Shown here one piece after another: positions 43,141 through 55,428 of a DNA stretch of 64,000 bases. Within the stretch, counting starts at the first letter, position 1. Every line of letters starts with the position of its first letter. Location: positions 365,266,605 to 365,330,604 of the forward strand of contig OX422216.1 of assembly GCA_949130495.1 (NCBI GenBank), read 5' to 3'. A program made the position numbers and the translations under genes. This stretch comes from Sambucus nigra (taxonomy: Eukaryota; Streptophyta; Magnoliopsida; Dipsacales; Adoxaceae). The notes below the pieces were generated by a model. That model was not told where the DNA came from. It worked only from the letters and a program-made list of their open reading frames with translations, and ran no database searches.

Positions 43141-43849
43141 GGTACTGGTAATTGTAAAGTGAAAAGGAATAATTAGTTACTTAATTAATTATATTCTCTA
43201 AAATTTAATTCACAAAATAATTATGCTAAATGTAAAATCACAAATAAAACAACATAAAAACATGCACACCAAGAAAAATCCAATAAATATATTAGATTTA
43301 TACATATAAAATACACAGAATTTCATGCAAATTAATTAACAATGAAACAATTAAAAAATGTAATAATGTAAATGACACACCTAGGTAATGAAAGCTTTGC
43401 GATAATGAGTTTTCTTGAGATGTTGCTCCCACAATGTATGATCCTACTACAAGTCCACTCTGCCACCATTGAGATGGATTGCATGAATCCCTAATTTTCT
43501 ATTCTGGGGTTTGGAACCTTAAACCTCTGAAATTATCCGACCCAAACAAGACAGGCACAGATTGTAACTAAAGAAAAAGACTTCTTCAAATGAAGCTAAA
43601 CCTAGATTGCCAAATTTTCTGCTAAATCCATGAAGTCAAACTCCGCCATGAAGTTTTTCCTTGCAGGTAATTCGTGAAAATATAGAAGTAAAAGAAAAAT
43701 CACTAGATCCAAAGAAAATAGTGTAATATGATATATTTAAAAAAAAGTGATACGAGTATTAAGGGTTTCTTACGAACCTTAATGACAAAAACTGAAATAA
43801 ATAACTAAATTACAAATATAACCTAAAGAGGAATTTACCTTTTTAGTTC
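43141..43849. other. AT-rich spacer, no gene seen
   Basis: No coding signal. The phrase order around 43390-43690 (short GC-richer text) suggests old LTR or leader debris, but I cannot assign it. Confidence 0.4.
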
Positions 43850-45960
43850 AACTAAATGTATTTGTGGAACTTATGCCTTGATCATATTAATATAATAAAA
43901 TTCAAAGCAAATTTTAAATATACAAAGAATTTAACTGGGAGTGGAGTTACTTTAGGTTTGTGAATTTAAATCAAAATGTAAAATGACTAAGAGTCCCTTC
44001 ATGTCCAAATGCCATAGCGATAAAATTAAATTCGAATTAGTTCATTGTAATTTATTTGGTCTTGTGAAAATCCGGACAAGAGGTACATATGAGTATTTGA
44101 TACTTTCATTAATGATTACTCAAGGTATGGATATGTGGGTTAAGTACATCATGGGAGAGTTTGGAAATTATTTATCAAATTTGGGGCTTACATCCCAACT
44201 TTTTGCACCGAGAAGTCCATAACACAATGGTGTAGCAGAGATAAGGAATACGATTTTTTTGGACATCGTTATATGTTTGATGAGATAATTAAATCTATTA
44301 GATTATTTTTATGGTTATTCATTTGATATGGCTACCTATTTATTAACCTTTTTCCCTTCTAAATCGATTTCTATAACTCCCACATGACTGTTGACTATGC
44401 ACAACCCTAGTTTAGGATATATTCGAATTCGGTTTTCCCAACACACGTGCTGAGAAAGGAGTTGGGGAAGTTGGAATCAATGAAAAAGTATGTTCTTTTA
44501 GGATACCCAAATGACAACAAAAGTGGTTTATTTTATTATCTTAAGGACCATAAGGTCATGATTATCATTAATGCTCGGTACTTTGAATATGAATATATAA
44601 TAGAAAACAATCCTAATAATACAAGAGCTAAGGGGAAAGACTAAGTAGTCTTGTACCACCCATTCAAGATGAAATTCAACTTGATATTGATAGTACATTA
44701 CCTAGTGGTAGTGGGAGTGTTACCAATGAAAACATATACATATGACACTAATACATGATCACACGTGGAGCTATGTCATACTGGGAGGATCATGAGACAT
44801 TCAAGAAGGCTAGCATATTTGAGTGAGCACTTTGGTGAGATTATAGGGGAACACAAAACGGATCCCAAGAAATACAATGAGGTAAACCAAGGGAACAATT
44901 TTAAGGTTATGATTAAGTCTATGAATACCAATATGAATTCGATGTATTTGGATCAGGTATGTGAGCTTGTTGACTAATCGAGTGGGATAAAACTCATTGG
45001 ATGCAAGTAGATTTGAAAGAAGAAAAGTGGGATAAGTGGGAAAGCGGAAACCTTCAAGTCAAGGCTTGTTAAAATAGAATTTACTAGAAAATAAGGGACC
45101 AACTATTAGTAAACCTTCTCATCAAAAGCCATGCTAAAATCTTGCAGGATTTTTACTCATTATGGCACGCATAGATTAAGAGATTTAGCAAATAAATGTT
45201 AAGATTGTGTTCTTGAACAATAGTCTTGATGAGTGCATCTACACAATTCAAACCCAAGTCATTCATAACATGAATTCAAGAAATAAAAGTGTGCAAGATT
45301 AAAAGGTCAATTTATTGACATAATCAAGCATTAAGATATTGAAACATCATGTTTAATCAAGCAATAAAATATTTTGGTTTTAATTAATATATGGATGAAA
45401 CTTGTGTGTATAAGAAAGATGTCGAAAATGTGGGGGTGTTCTTGATACTTCATGTGGATGATATTCTCTAAATGATGAACGATGCTAGTGTTTATTCCAA
45501 CACTAGACTTTGATTGTCCAACCATCTTGATATGAAGGACTTAGGCAAATTTAGTGACATTATTGGCATTAAGATTTTATAAGATAAAAAAAAATAGGAT
45601 TTTAGGCTTATCCCACACCACCTATATTGATGATGTGATCAATAAGTTTAACATCTAGTGTTCTAAGAAATGATTTCTTCCTTCTGGACATAGAATCGCC
45701 CTATTTAAGGATTAGTTTCCTTAAACACCTGATTAGATAGAGTGGGTTCATAATATACTTTATGTTTCGGTGATGGGAAGCATCATGCATGATATGTTAT
45801 GTACTATACTAGATATCTACAACCTAGTCCAACTCAGGTCACTATGTGTGATATGCCACTGACTACTATGTATGCATCATGAGTTGTTCTTAATGAACTC
45901 TTAAAAGGTTAGACAAAACATAAGTGAAGTTACTCTACACTCCTAGGTTTCTAATCAAGA
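43850..45960 (+). pseudogene. Ty1/copia pol pseudogene (integrase to RNase H)
   Basis: Read across frames with many stops. A GAG-pre-integrase block (LCLDHINIIKF then KMTKSPF at about 43983) comes first. Integrase core pieces follow: ELVHCNLFGLV, RTRGTYEYLI, and SQLFAPRSP-stop-HNGVAEIRNT. The post-core segment at 44447-44644 has KKYVLLGYPNDNKSGLFYY. RT starts at about 44860 (DPKKYNEV, MNSMYLDQVCELVD), with FLNNSLDECIYTIQ and the catalytic HVDDIL near 45455-45472, then MKDLGKF. RNase H entry GSIMHDMLCTILDI is at about 45775. The order is copia (IN before RT). Neither LTRs nor a gag were found for it. Confidence 0.85.
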
Positions 45961-46850
45961 ATTAGGATATAAGGTAGCATTATGTGTTCCCAAAATTTTC
46001 AAACATCCCATAACATTAGATACCCACAAAAAAACTTTCGGATTTTATATATTTTTAAAACAAACAAAACTTTTTTACTTTTCCAATTTTTTAAAAACCA
46101 AAATAAACAAAATAGATAAAACGTAAAGAAAAGGGAAAAATACAATATTATGCATATAGTACATAGATAAATATATGATACAATCAATATAAAGCTTAAA
46201 AATATGAATCTAGACCTATAGACAGATCACGTGGCATTGGGATCAGGACTAGCTACCTCACTCTTGTTCCTTCTTCTCCTAACTCTATCCTCTTGGTGAG
46301 TAAGATTGCCAATGGATAGGGTCTGGGCGACCCAATTCAGATCCGATCTTCTTACGCAGTTCTAGATCGTATTTATAATTTAATTACCCAATTACCCATT
46401 TAGTAAACAAGTATGATATTGATTTCGTCGAATAAAATCACTTGATGTATTGATCCGCTTAAATATGATAAATACATATACACACACACACACACACAAT
46501 ATGTAAGTATTATATATATCATATATTTATGTATAAATAGATAAAGTAATACATGTTTTATTTATACTAATCACATAATACATTACATTACAAAATATTT
46601 TAATCTGAGATTAAAAATAAAAAAGTGTGATATAGTAAAATAAATAAAAATAAATGTATACGTCTGACTAGACCTAGACTTGATCCGATGCGATTATATA
46701 CGAATCCGAATATGGATCCAGGATTGTATATCTAACGAAGACTCGATCCGTATCTGAATCTAATTAAGTTCTTACTAAACGTATTTGGATCACTCTAGAT
46801 CTGGTTCGGAATAGACCTGTCTATAGTCCTATTGGGGAGTAATCGACTTC
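45961..46850. other. AT-rich region with (CA)9, no gene seen
   Basis: (CA)9 lies at 46481-46498. The sequence from 46660 to 46810 repeats words such as GATCCGA and GAATCCGAAT, but no structure could be fixed. Confidence 0.4.
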
Positions 46851-47750
46851 TTTAACTCACCCAAGAGCTGATGCTAAGTATTTACTTGGTGCTCTATGTG
46901 CTCGTGTATATTTTTAATAATTCCAAAGTTCAGATTAAGAGATATACCTATGTACTCCTCAACATGGAAACAATACTCCCTAAGGTGATCGTTCATATTT
47001 TAAAAAATCAAAAATATGGTTGAGGGGTATTCACCTTCATTGAATTAGTAACATCTAGGTGGGGGAGAATTTGCTGTTAACTTGGGACCTTTAATAATGT
47101 TGACCCAAACTTTCAAGATAGAATCTAATGTTTTGTCATAGCTAAGGTCGATATTGTCGTTCAAGGATCGAGGCAGTGTTAAAATTATCTTCTCAAGATT
47201 CACGAATCTGTCCTCTAGATCAACTTTTAGTTGTAAAGATACATTTAGGTATTTCTTTAGCCTAGCATTATATTATTTAATCAACATTTGAGTCTAGGAT
47301 AACTCAAGTGTAAGAGATCTCTCTCTTTATCCCCTTCTTGAATATTCTCAATGAGAGTAGCCTCACGAGCCTGTGAAGTGCCCAAAAGTGTCATTTTCTC
47401 CATAAAGACATAAACATCCTCTTTATAAGTCTTAATATATGATCCTAGCTTAATATTCACATTATACGCTTGGAGATCCATCTCCTAAAGCTCAGAGTAA
47501 TCCTTTTAGATTTCAACCTCATCTCCTATTTTGTTTTAAAAGACGTTATCATCAAGGGAGCTCCCTAATTGAGATTCCTTATCCACACACTCAACCTTAT
47601 CTTTAATAAGGAAATATTCGTGACTATCTTCATCTAAGTCTAAATTGATGGTAAAAGGGGTAAAGTTATGGTCTCGAGGTGACTAATTGGAATTAAATCG
47701 ACTCATTATCACTAAAGGTGTCATTTAAAGAACCTGGTTAGTCCAATAAT
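46851..47750 (-). pseudogene. Degenerate reading frame of unknown origin
   Basis: On the minus strand a fairly continuous frame with few stops includes MDLQAYNVNIKLGSYIKTY and, further on, DLEDRFVNLEKIILTLPRSL-type text. The residue mix is protein-like (Lys/Glu-rich). Its style recalls a retroelement Gag, but I see no diagnostic motif. Confidence 0.3.
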
Positions 47751-49859
47751 TTTATATAAACCAATCCACATCTTTTAAACCTTAATTCAATTTACATTCA
47801 TAATAAGTAAATATCATAAAAAATAGCGTCACTTCTTTTTTCCTGTCCAAGACAATAAAGTTAAGGAATATTTTGATTTATTTATCATCTATTTTATATA
47901 TAATGGATTTACTTGGACTAATACGTGATTTTCTTTTAGTTTTTCTAGGATGATTTCATGACATTCGCCTTAATAGATAGAGTGCTGATTTACCCTTTCA
48001 TCCATTACTAGTGGAAATACTTTGTTTCCATTTAGTACTTCCAATCCAAGCAACTAAAAGTTTATCAGATTTTAATGAAGAGATTTGTCAGTAACCAGAT
48101 TTGTGGGACTAATTTGGGTCCTAATGAAATTAACTATTGATATGACATAAGGACTTCTCCTGAGTCTAACACATATCATTTTCAAGTAAGAGACAAGTCC
48201 CATAATTTGGTGACTTGGCTGTCCAGATCATAAAAAGACACAAATAAGGATGTTTGAGTGTTTTTCGGGTTACGGTGAAAATTACACAGGTTTTCTTGTG
48301 CTTGTTATTTACCATTTATTTATCTTATCTTATGTACTGGGCATTACTATTAATAATTACCCTTTTTCTTTTTTATACAGATCCGTACTTCAAGAGAAAA
48401 CACAAAGACATCAACTTAGTTGAGTTGAGAAATTTTTGGGAAAGGAAAACCTAATCGGCGTTACGCCTCACAAGAGAGTAACTTACATGTTTTTTATCTA
48501 TGAATTGACAATTACGTCAACCAAGAACCTCACATCCATTTTAGAGGTCACTATTGATGATTATACGGTGGTCAATGAATCCTCCATTCTAATAATTAGC
48601 CCATCCTTAGCACAAATACGAGAGGGGTATACGTTTGTGAAGCGTCATCCCCCACTTACGTGATCTCAACTAATTTTGAGGACAACTCAATCACACAATA
48701 AGAGGAATTCTTTTTGAAAATTTTAACCCACTCTTATCATACAAATAAGTAGACACTTAAGGATATCTTTGGGAATATATAAAAGAGGAAGAAGAAGATG
48801 GTGAAGAAGGAAACTTTTTCTTTCCTCCAGCGCTAAAATTATATAGAAATGATTGGATAATCAAGATGGACCACTAATGTTGATGTCGCTTGTGAGGATA
48901 AGAATATGCAGGGCGACCAAGCACACAAAAATCCCTTAGGTGTAGTTGGCACAAAAAAAATACTTATCTCAGTAGGGGAGAAGGAGGCATAGGATAAAGA
49001 GAAGGAGAGGGAGAGAGGGAGACATGGCGAACAAGACAAAAAGAAGAATACTAAAAACACTCCTCCCCCGATACATTCTGGGGGAGATAATCTTCCATTG
49101 GATCTTGTTAGTAAGCTCCTATACCACCATTACCATCCAGATTCCATCCCTGGACGATTATGTTTATGATGGAAAAATATCCTATCACTAACGACAACTC
49201 TCCATTTCAAAATGTCAATGTGAGATACTTAGTGGCTCAATCTTCCATGTTGCCCAAATACATGACGAATTTTGAAAAACTTCACGCCGAAGCACCTTCA
49301 CAAATAAGGGATCCATTATTTAGTTTTACTAAGTTATCCTCTTGTAATGCTATTTTTCCAATTTTTCTTTTTGGCTGGATATTTTTTTTTTCTTTCTCTT
49401 ATTTTTCTGGACATGCAGGCAATGGATAAGGTGGCCACCCGGGATGACCACCTATTTAAGAGGAAAGAACTTATTCATGACCAAGACAAAGTTATCAAGA
49501 ACACCTTGACATATAGGAATAATCGGATCCCTGAACTTGAAGGTAACTTGAAAGAGGAGACAACATGTAAATAGAAAGTGATGGGAGAGTATAAACTCCT
49601 CCAGTTCGAGTTCGGCTAGGTCAACACCGAGATAGAAACCCAAAAAATGTAATTTTCCCAAAATACCTTGTGAAAGATAATTATATAAAGGAATAAAAGG
49701 TCCCTTAAGGCTAGTCGAGAGGCCTACCTTGAGAAAGTTTATGAGGGATTTAAGGATAGGGGGCACAAGAGGTTGTTGCACAACTCAACTGTCACGAGTC
49801 GATTGCCTTTAGCCTTGTATGGTTATCTAGTCTTTAAAAGGTCCTAGAGAACGACCCAG
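47751..49859 (+). pseudogene. Degenerate plus-strand reading frames, unassigned
   Basis: Two protein-like stretches are seen (about 48250-48660 and 49160-49330). A T-rich run ending in ATGCAG at about 49420 looks like a plant 3' splice site. The arrangement recalls the intron-bearing first ORF of some plant gypsy-type elements, but no motif confirms it. Confidence 0.3.
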
Positions 49860-52069
49860 TGTTATACCCCATTATTTTAGAGTATTAATTAATTAATAAT
49901 AAACTAATTCATTAGAAAGGAACCCAAATATAATTATGAGAAATTAAATTTATTTCTATGATAATATGTTAAAATGAATTAATGTAGTGATTTATCAAAT
50001 TTAAAAGAATTAAAATTATAATTTTAATGCCCAATGGATTAATTATTAAAGTTTTGGGGGTTAAAGATTGATTTTTATAAAAGTTATGGTTAATATGGTA
50101 ATTTTATAAAGTTTAGTAAAGAGGTTGTCTTGTGTGGTAATTTATATTAAGTCCAGTGGAATTTTGGTCATTGAGTCATTCTTGAGGGACACGCATAACA
50201 TTTTTAGGGATTTATTTAACAAGATTTATAAAAATAGAGTTGGAAACACCAATGTTGTGGTTGGGCCGCTATAGCGGGGCAAGTTTGATCAAAGGGTGGC
50301 TATAACTTACGGATCCTAAACGGAAGTTTATCAGGGGTTCCTTGTTTACATTTCACTTTGGTGAGACATTCCTCATATGGAGTTTAGAGACAGGTAGAAG
50401 TGATAACTCAAACCTTTAAAAAATTTAATTCACCCTTACTTTAATAGTTTGCATTACTAGTAGTTCCTTGTGGGCTTACTATTCCCTTTATCTCTTTAAA
50501 TAATGGCTTAGAACGCACCTAAAATCTTTATTGGTAATAACCCGAGGGTTGGGTGATTATGCAATGATGATATAGCACGAGGTGATAAAATACGTATGAG
50601 AGTGCAGCTACAACGGAAATATTGCGACTTCTCAAATAAAAACCAATTTTAATTAAACCCAAATTTTAGTTAAACCCTAAGACATGCATCTAGATGATTT
50701 ATCAAATAAAATATAGCATGCAGGATAAAACAAATAAATTTAAGGAAAAATCCCCCTCAGGGGCAAAACCATTTATTTTCACTATAATTTGTAAGAAAAC
50801 GGCTTACAATCGGATTACAATGAAAATACAAGTTGACTAAGAATTACCCTCGGGTATCGGATTCTGTAGTCGCGGCTGGAATTATCCCTTTCCAGTAGAG
50901 CTGCAATGAAGAAGAAGAACGGTCTCCTCCACAAGGGTTGAACAAACCAAAGTTGTGTTCTTGGGTTGCAAAAGGATTCACAAATATTTGGCAAGGATGT
51001 GTGAATCAAAACATGAGTCTTGGGACTCAAAAATATGAAGACTAGGTGTATTTGGACTCTCAAATTCGTCTCCTAAAGTCTTGCAAAACAGCTCCCCCGA
51101 AGTTGGTATTTATAGGAAAAACAGATGAAGAGTTCCGCTTTTTTAAAACTCTAAAAATCTTATCAGCGTACAGGTACACCGAACCGGTTCTAGGGTACAT
51201 CGAACCGGTTTGGTTGTACCATTATGGTATGGGGTTAAAAAATAGCATTCTTCAAGGAATTTTCTCCAACTTCAAAAGGTCACAACTTCTTCATCGTAGC
51301 TCGGATTGAGGTACCGTTTCTTCCAGTATCTTCGTTACGGCGAGCTATTCAACTTTCCGGTTGACCAGACCTCCGAACTATGGATGTGAAATTACGAAAA
51401 TGCCCTTGAACTTCCCTATCAAGTCTTGTTTCACTGTTTTGACTTCCCTTGCGTTCCACTCGCATTCTGTGCCTAAAATCAAGGAACGTGAAATCGTTGT
51501 GGCAGATGAGGGACACATTTAGGAGTTGTTGAATGCTTGATGCTTGGAATTCGGATAGAGGCCGTCGTGAGCGATCGTGTAGAGACGTGCCAAATGTAGC
51601 CAAATGTAGCGGCGTACGACATACAAAACTGTAAGATAACGGACATGAGAATTATGTCCTTACAACGTATAAACTTGAGAATGTCATTGATAAACGAACA
51701 TGTGAAATTTGAATTAATGGTGAATGCCTAGGAGGAATGCTCGGATGTTGAGACACTTGATGGGAATGATTTAATTTAAGTTATTATTCCATCACATGAA
51801 TTTGTGGAGTTCCCGATCTACATAGTATGATTGCTACGAGACTTCTGAAATAGTGAAGAAAGTAGCTATGAATTGTGTGACGGTTGGATTTAGTATATTG
51901 CATGTTCTTGAGATGGCCAGGGAGAAGGGGAGCATGTGAGTTATGTGTTGATTTATTGATGAGAACTATTAATTAATGTAATGAATTGATATAATTCTAA
52001 TTGCATTGTGAGGTTACATTTTATATGATGGGTCGTTCCTATGGATGATATAAACTGTGATTTATCATC
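49860..52069 (+). repeat. Possible chromovirus-type LTR remnant hosting a solo LTR
   Basis: It begins TGTTATACCCCATTATTTTAG, like the starts of chromovirus LTRs. No terminal repeat partner or primer site was found. It is interrupted at 50592 by a copia solo LTR and at 52070 by the gag-only element. Confidence 0.35.
50597..51664 (-). mobile_element. Solo LTR, copia (Sirevirus-like)
   Basis: Delimited by the target duplication ACGTA at 50592-50596 and 51665-51669. It starts TGAGAGTGCAGC and ends GTCCTTACA, the same right-hand end as the two gag-only copia elements. The motif AATATTGCGACTTCT near its start matches the nested element LTR. GAACCGGTTC palindromes sit in two 21-bp repeats at about 51172-51213. 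It probably arose by LTR-LTR recombination that removed the internal region. Confidence 0.9.
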
Positions 52070-52761
52070 TACTATGTAAACGCGAGAATTTCCTTTTTAG
52101 ATAAATGCGGAAGCGTTAGGAAGATGATGGTTCAATAAAATCAGTCAATTAATATATTCACTTAAACCGATTAATTAATCCAAGTCCTAGAATTTGCGTA
52201 AGTCATATTTTTCAATTAAACAAAGTTAGGCCAAACCAATTTTAGCAAGAGACTTGAATTAATCAACTTTACCCAATATTTAATTTAAGTCCAAATTAAA
52301 TTGAGTGTGATAATTAAACCAAATTTTATCTTGAATTGTCCTAAGCATGCGTTCTAAGTTATAATGTAAGATAAAATAAACTATATCACACTACGCCGCG
52401 ATGTACGAGGAAAAACCCAAGACGGGAAAAAACCTCGGACGACCCTAGCCACAAATCCACTAGATATGGAATTACAAGTACAAGACAGATAGACTTACAA
52501 CGACTGACTCGATCCCTCTCAAGCCTCGTTGCTTCTTCTTGTAGACACCTCCTCCTAGCGGATAACCTTAGAACACCACCACGGTCTCGGAATCCACCGA
52601 TATGGGCTTTCTATGGTCACCGTCACCCGAGCAAGGAGCCTTTCTCCAAGTGGGTGGAATCACAACAAACGTCTTCTTCTTAGATGGAAGTAGAAGCAAA
52701 CCAAAACTTCTCTTCTTGAATTCGGTAGAGAAAAATCGGTGCCAAACTCCAAGCAATTTGA

Positions 52762-52773
52762 TATGTATATAAG
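52762..52773 (-). promoter_or_regulatory. LTR TATA box
   Basis: The minus strand reads CTTATATACATA; the same sequence is at 58126-58137 in the 5' LTR. The palindrome block lies 270-500 bp upstream of it, an enhancer-like position. Promoter use is inferred. Confidence 0.5.
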
Positions 52774-53035
52774 AACTTGGATAAACAATAATTGGGTGTA
52801 AACACTAGAGTGGTATATGAATTTCTCTTTGAAAATTAGCACTCAAAACATGAACATTTTCCTAAACAATTTTTGCTCTCAAACTCTCTCTAAGAGATAA
52901 ACTAGGATGGAAAAGTTATGGAAATGTTAAGTTCGGAAAATGTCATTCCCGCACATATTAAGGTCTGTAAAAGTTGGTTAAAAACCAAGTGGGGAAGTGG
53001 GTGAAAAACTGCCAAAAACTGCCAAAAACTGTTCC

Positions 53036-53272
53036 CGCTCGTTCGAACAACATTTTGTTCGAACGAGATCTCGTTCGAACGAGACTTCTAACGACACACC
53101 AGTATGGACTTCGTTAGAATCTCGTTGGAAACCTCGTTAGAACGAATAATATCGTTCGAACGACATTTCGAACGACATACCAGTATAGGTTAGTGAGAAC
53201 TCGTTGGCAAACTCGTTCGAACGAAACCTGGTTCGAACGAAAAACTCGTTCGAACGACATTTCGAACGACTT
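53036..53272. repeat. TCGTTCGAACGA palindrome block (3' LTR)
   Basis: Repeated 10- to 14-bp self-complementary words with variants such as TCGTTAGAACGA and TCGTTCGAACAA, separated by ACACCAGTATGGACT-like spacers. The matching block in the 5' LTR is at 58389-58625. Such palindromic motifs upstream of the TATA box are a described Sirevirus LTR feature. Confidence 0.9.
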
Positions 53273-53644
53273 CCAGAAATTTTGTAAAATTCGATTTTGG
53301 CCCAGAAACTTTATATACTTTAATTTAAAGTTCCAATTAAATTTTTCTGAAAATAAAACACAGTTTTTATTAAACCTAACACCCAAAAAACTTTGTTCCA
53401 AGCTCCTATATATATATAATTGCATTCATACCTTGGGAGCATGGAACCATAGTTGATGACGTAGAAACGAGGCACGCAAACCGGCATATTTGATGAAGCT
53501 TTATACTCTTTGCCACTACGTCTTCAACAAACACTTCATAGGCTTGAGAGTATTACAATGACATACTATCCTATGAATAAATGTTTTTGTCCAGAATTGA
53601 GCCAACACAATACATGGACTCAATTGGAAATTTGTGTCCTTACA

Positions 53645-54017
53645 AATCTCCCCCTTTGGCTATTCCGGGACAAAAACCAAACAAAAATCCTAAAGGGCCG
53701 TCAAGCTCACTAGACTCAAAAACATAACCCACCCAAACTTGACTCAACCCAAGGATCAAACGCTTTGCCGTTTAAACAATGCCGCTTTAGAAGAAACCCT
53801 GCACACTTAAGCAAACTCATCAAATGCATAGGGAATATCAAAGTATTAAATGCAATTAATTAATTACTCCCCCTAAATTAATTCTCCCCTTTATCAAACA
53901 CATGACCTACTTAGAAAGACGTCTCCCCCTAAGATAAATCTCCCCCAAACTTGGATACGATAATAATAGGATTAGATACCATACCATTTCTCCCCCTATC
54001 ATCATTCTCCCCCTTTT
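53645..54017 (-). other. Multiple polypurine tracts
   Basis: CTCCCCCT-type runs at 53648-53656, 53866-53874, 53921-53930, 53939-53946, 53989-53997 and 54006-54015. Read on the minus strand they are AGGGGGAG tracts; the first abuts the 3' LTR and primes plus-strand synthesis. Repeated tracts are a known Sirevirus trait. Confidence 0.85.
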
Positions 54018-54131
54018 TGTTCAGGAATAGGCAAAGGATAAAGAACTAATAAACATAAAAGCATGTTGAAGCTTAAAGTGATAAGACATGAAAGCATATG
54101 GGAAATAAACGCAAGGCAAAGACAAACAAAT

Positions 54132-54182
<51 letters not shown>

Positions 54183-55428
54183 TATAAATATACCAATAAG
54201 TACTTGCATATATAGATAGATATAAACACACACATGACACAAAATACAATAAGTTTGCACACTCGTATGGCAAAAATGTGTCATATGGAAACGGAAGTGT
54301 TGGGGTGTGAACTAGCAACAATTAAATTTAGACCCAAACACTTAATAAACATTCACGGAGTTCTCATTTGATTGTAATCTTCATCACATTTAAATATAAC
54401 CTCATGTGACAATATAAATATTGAACTCAATGAACAAACATACACAATGCATACAAGCCTAGCATGATGATGATTCTACAAACCAAATAGAGTCATGACA
54501 TTAAAGACAACTAGGATAAACGGACATTGTGCAAACCGTTGATATACCATCCAATTCTCCCTCAATAAGCATATATAGTCTTTTCCTTTTGAATGAATAT
54601 ATCAAACAAACATAGGCCTTGGCAATTGTTTTCTTTTTAATGCCAAATATTCTGTTTTTAGGCCTTTGGATCACGTATTTCTTTTAGATCCAATAAACGG
54701 TGGCTTACTATCGCAAAGGATTGAATTCATCCTTTCGGAGCCCTTCCCCGTGCACATTTATATATCATGTTTTCATTTTCACACAAATCTCACATGCAAC
54801 GGATTTTGACATGCACTAGTCCTCCTAGGTCATAGATATGTAGATGACTAGATTGGTAGGAGAACACCTCAAAAATCTCAAATATAACATGTGACATTAA
54901 GATTTCAAAAGAGCTCGTGCATGTGTGAAAAGAAGCATATAGAAATAGAATCCATTTAAACAACACAAAATCCAACTACTCCATAAAATATGGTAAAGAA
55001 CATTTTAAGGATTGACAATCTAAACCAAAAGTTCTAGCTACACGGGAGCATAAAAGATGGGATTCAAACACAAATATATGCCACATAAAGTGTGTCAACA
55101 AAAAAATACACACAAAAAAAAAATCTTTTTGAGTTTTTGACTTTTTTAACCAAAAATAAAGATATATACTCAAAAGAATAAACAAAAATCATTTGTATTT
55201 TTCATTAAGCTTAAATGAAACAGATAAAACACAAATGATAAACAAAAATCTTTTTATATTTTTCAATTAATTCAAACACAAAATATAATACAAAAAGATA
55301 AACAAGTCATAATTTCTAGCATGGGATATGAAATAAGGCAATGACTAGAAAATGACTAAACAATCATACATTTAGCATGTGAATATAGCATGAAGTACAA
55401 AAGCTAAAGTATGCAAACACTAACACAT
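54018..55428 (-). other. Noncoding region downstream of gag, with (TA)n at 54135-54182
   Basis: No gene is seen. A (TA)n microsatellite creates short spurious Tyr-Ile reading frames. The block AAACGGTGGCTTAC...GCCCTTCCCCGTG (54695-54755) is conserved in the nested element at about 15590-15655. Confidence 0.7.

Larger units (their letters stand above)
52075..53644 (-). repeat. 3' LTR of gag-only Sirevirus-like element
   Basis: The U3 part (53036-53272) has more than six TCGTTCGAACGA-type palindromes, including a perfect 24-bp palindrome at 53057-53080. A TATA-like box lies at 52762-52773. R/U5 holds the TTTTTTCCCGTCTTGGGTTT and TTCCTCGTACATCGCGGCG blocks (minus strand). Confidence 0.92.

Noticed and set aside
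48254..48454. Possible small membrane protein (hydrophobic 66-codon ORF)
   Set aside because: AT-rich DNA gives Leu/Ile/Phe-rich frames by chance, and neighbouring frames are equally broken.
54021..54321. Membrane-protein-like ORFs rich in Tyr and Ile
   Set aside because: They are translations of a (TA)n microsatellite and adjacent AT-rich DNA.
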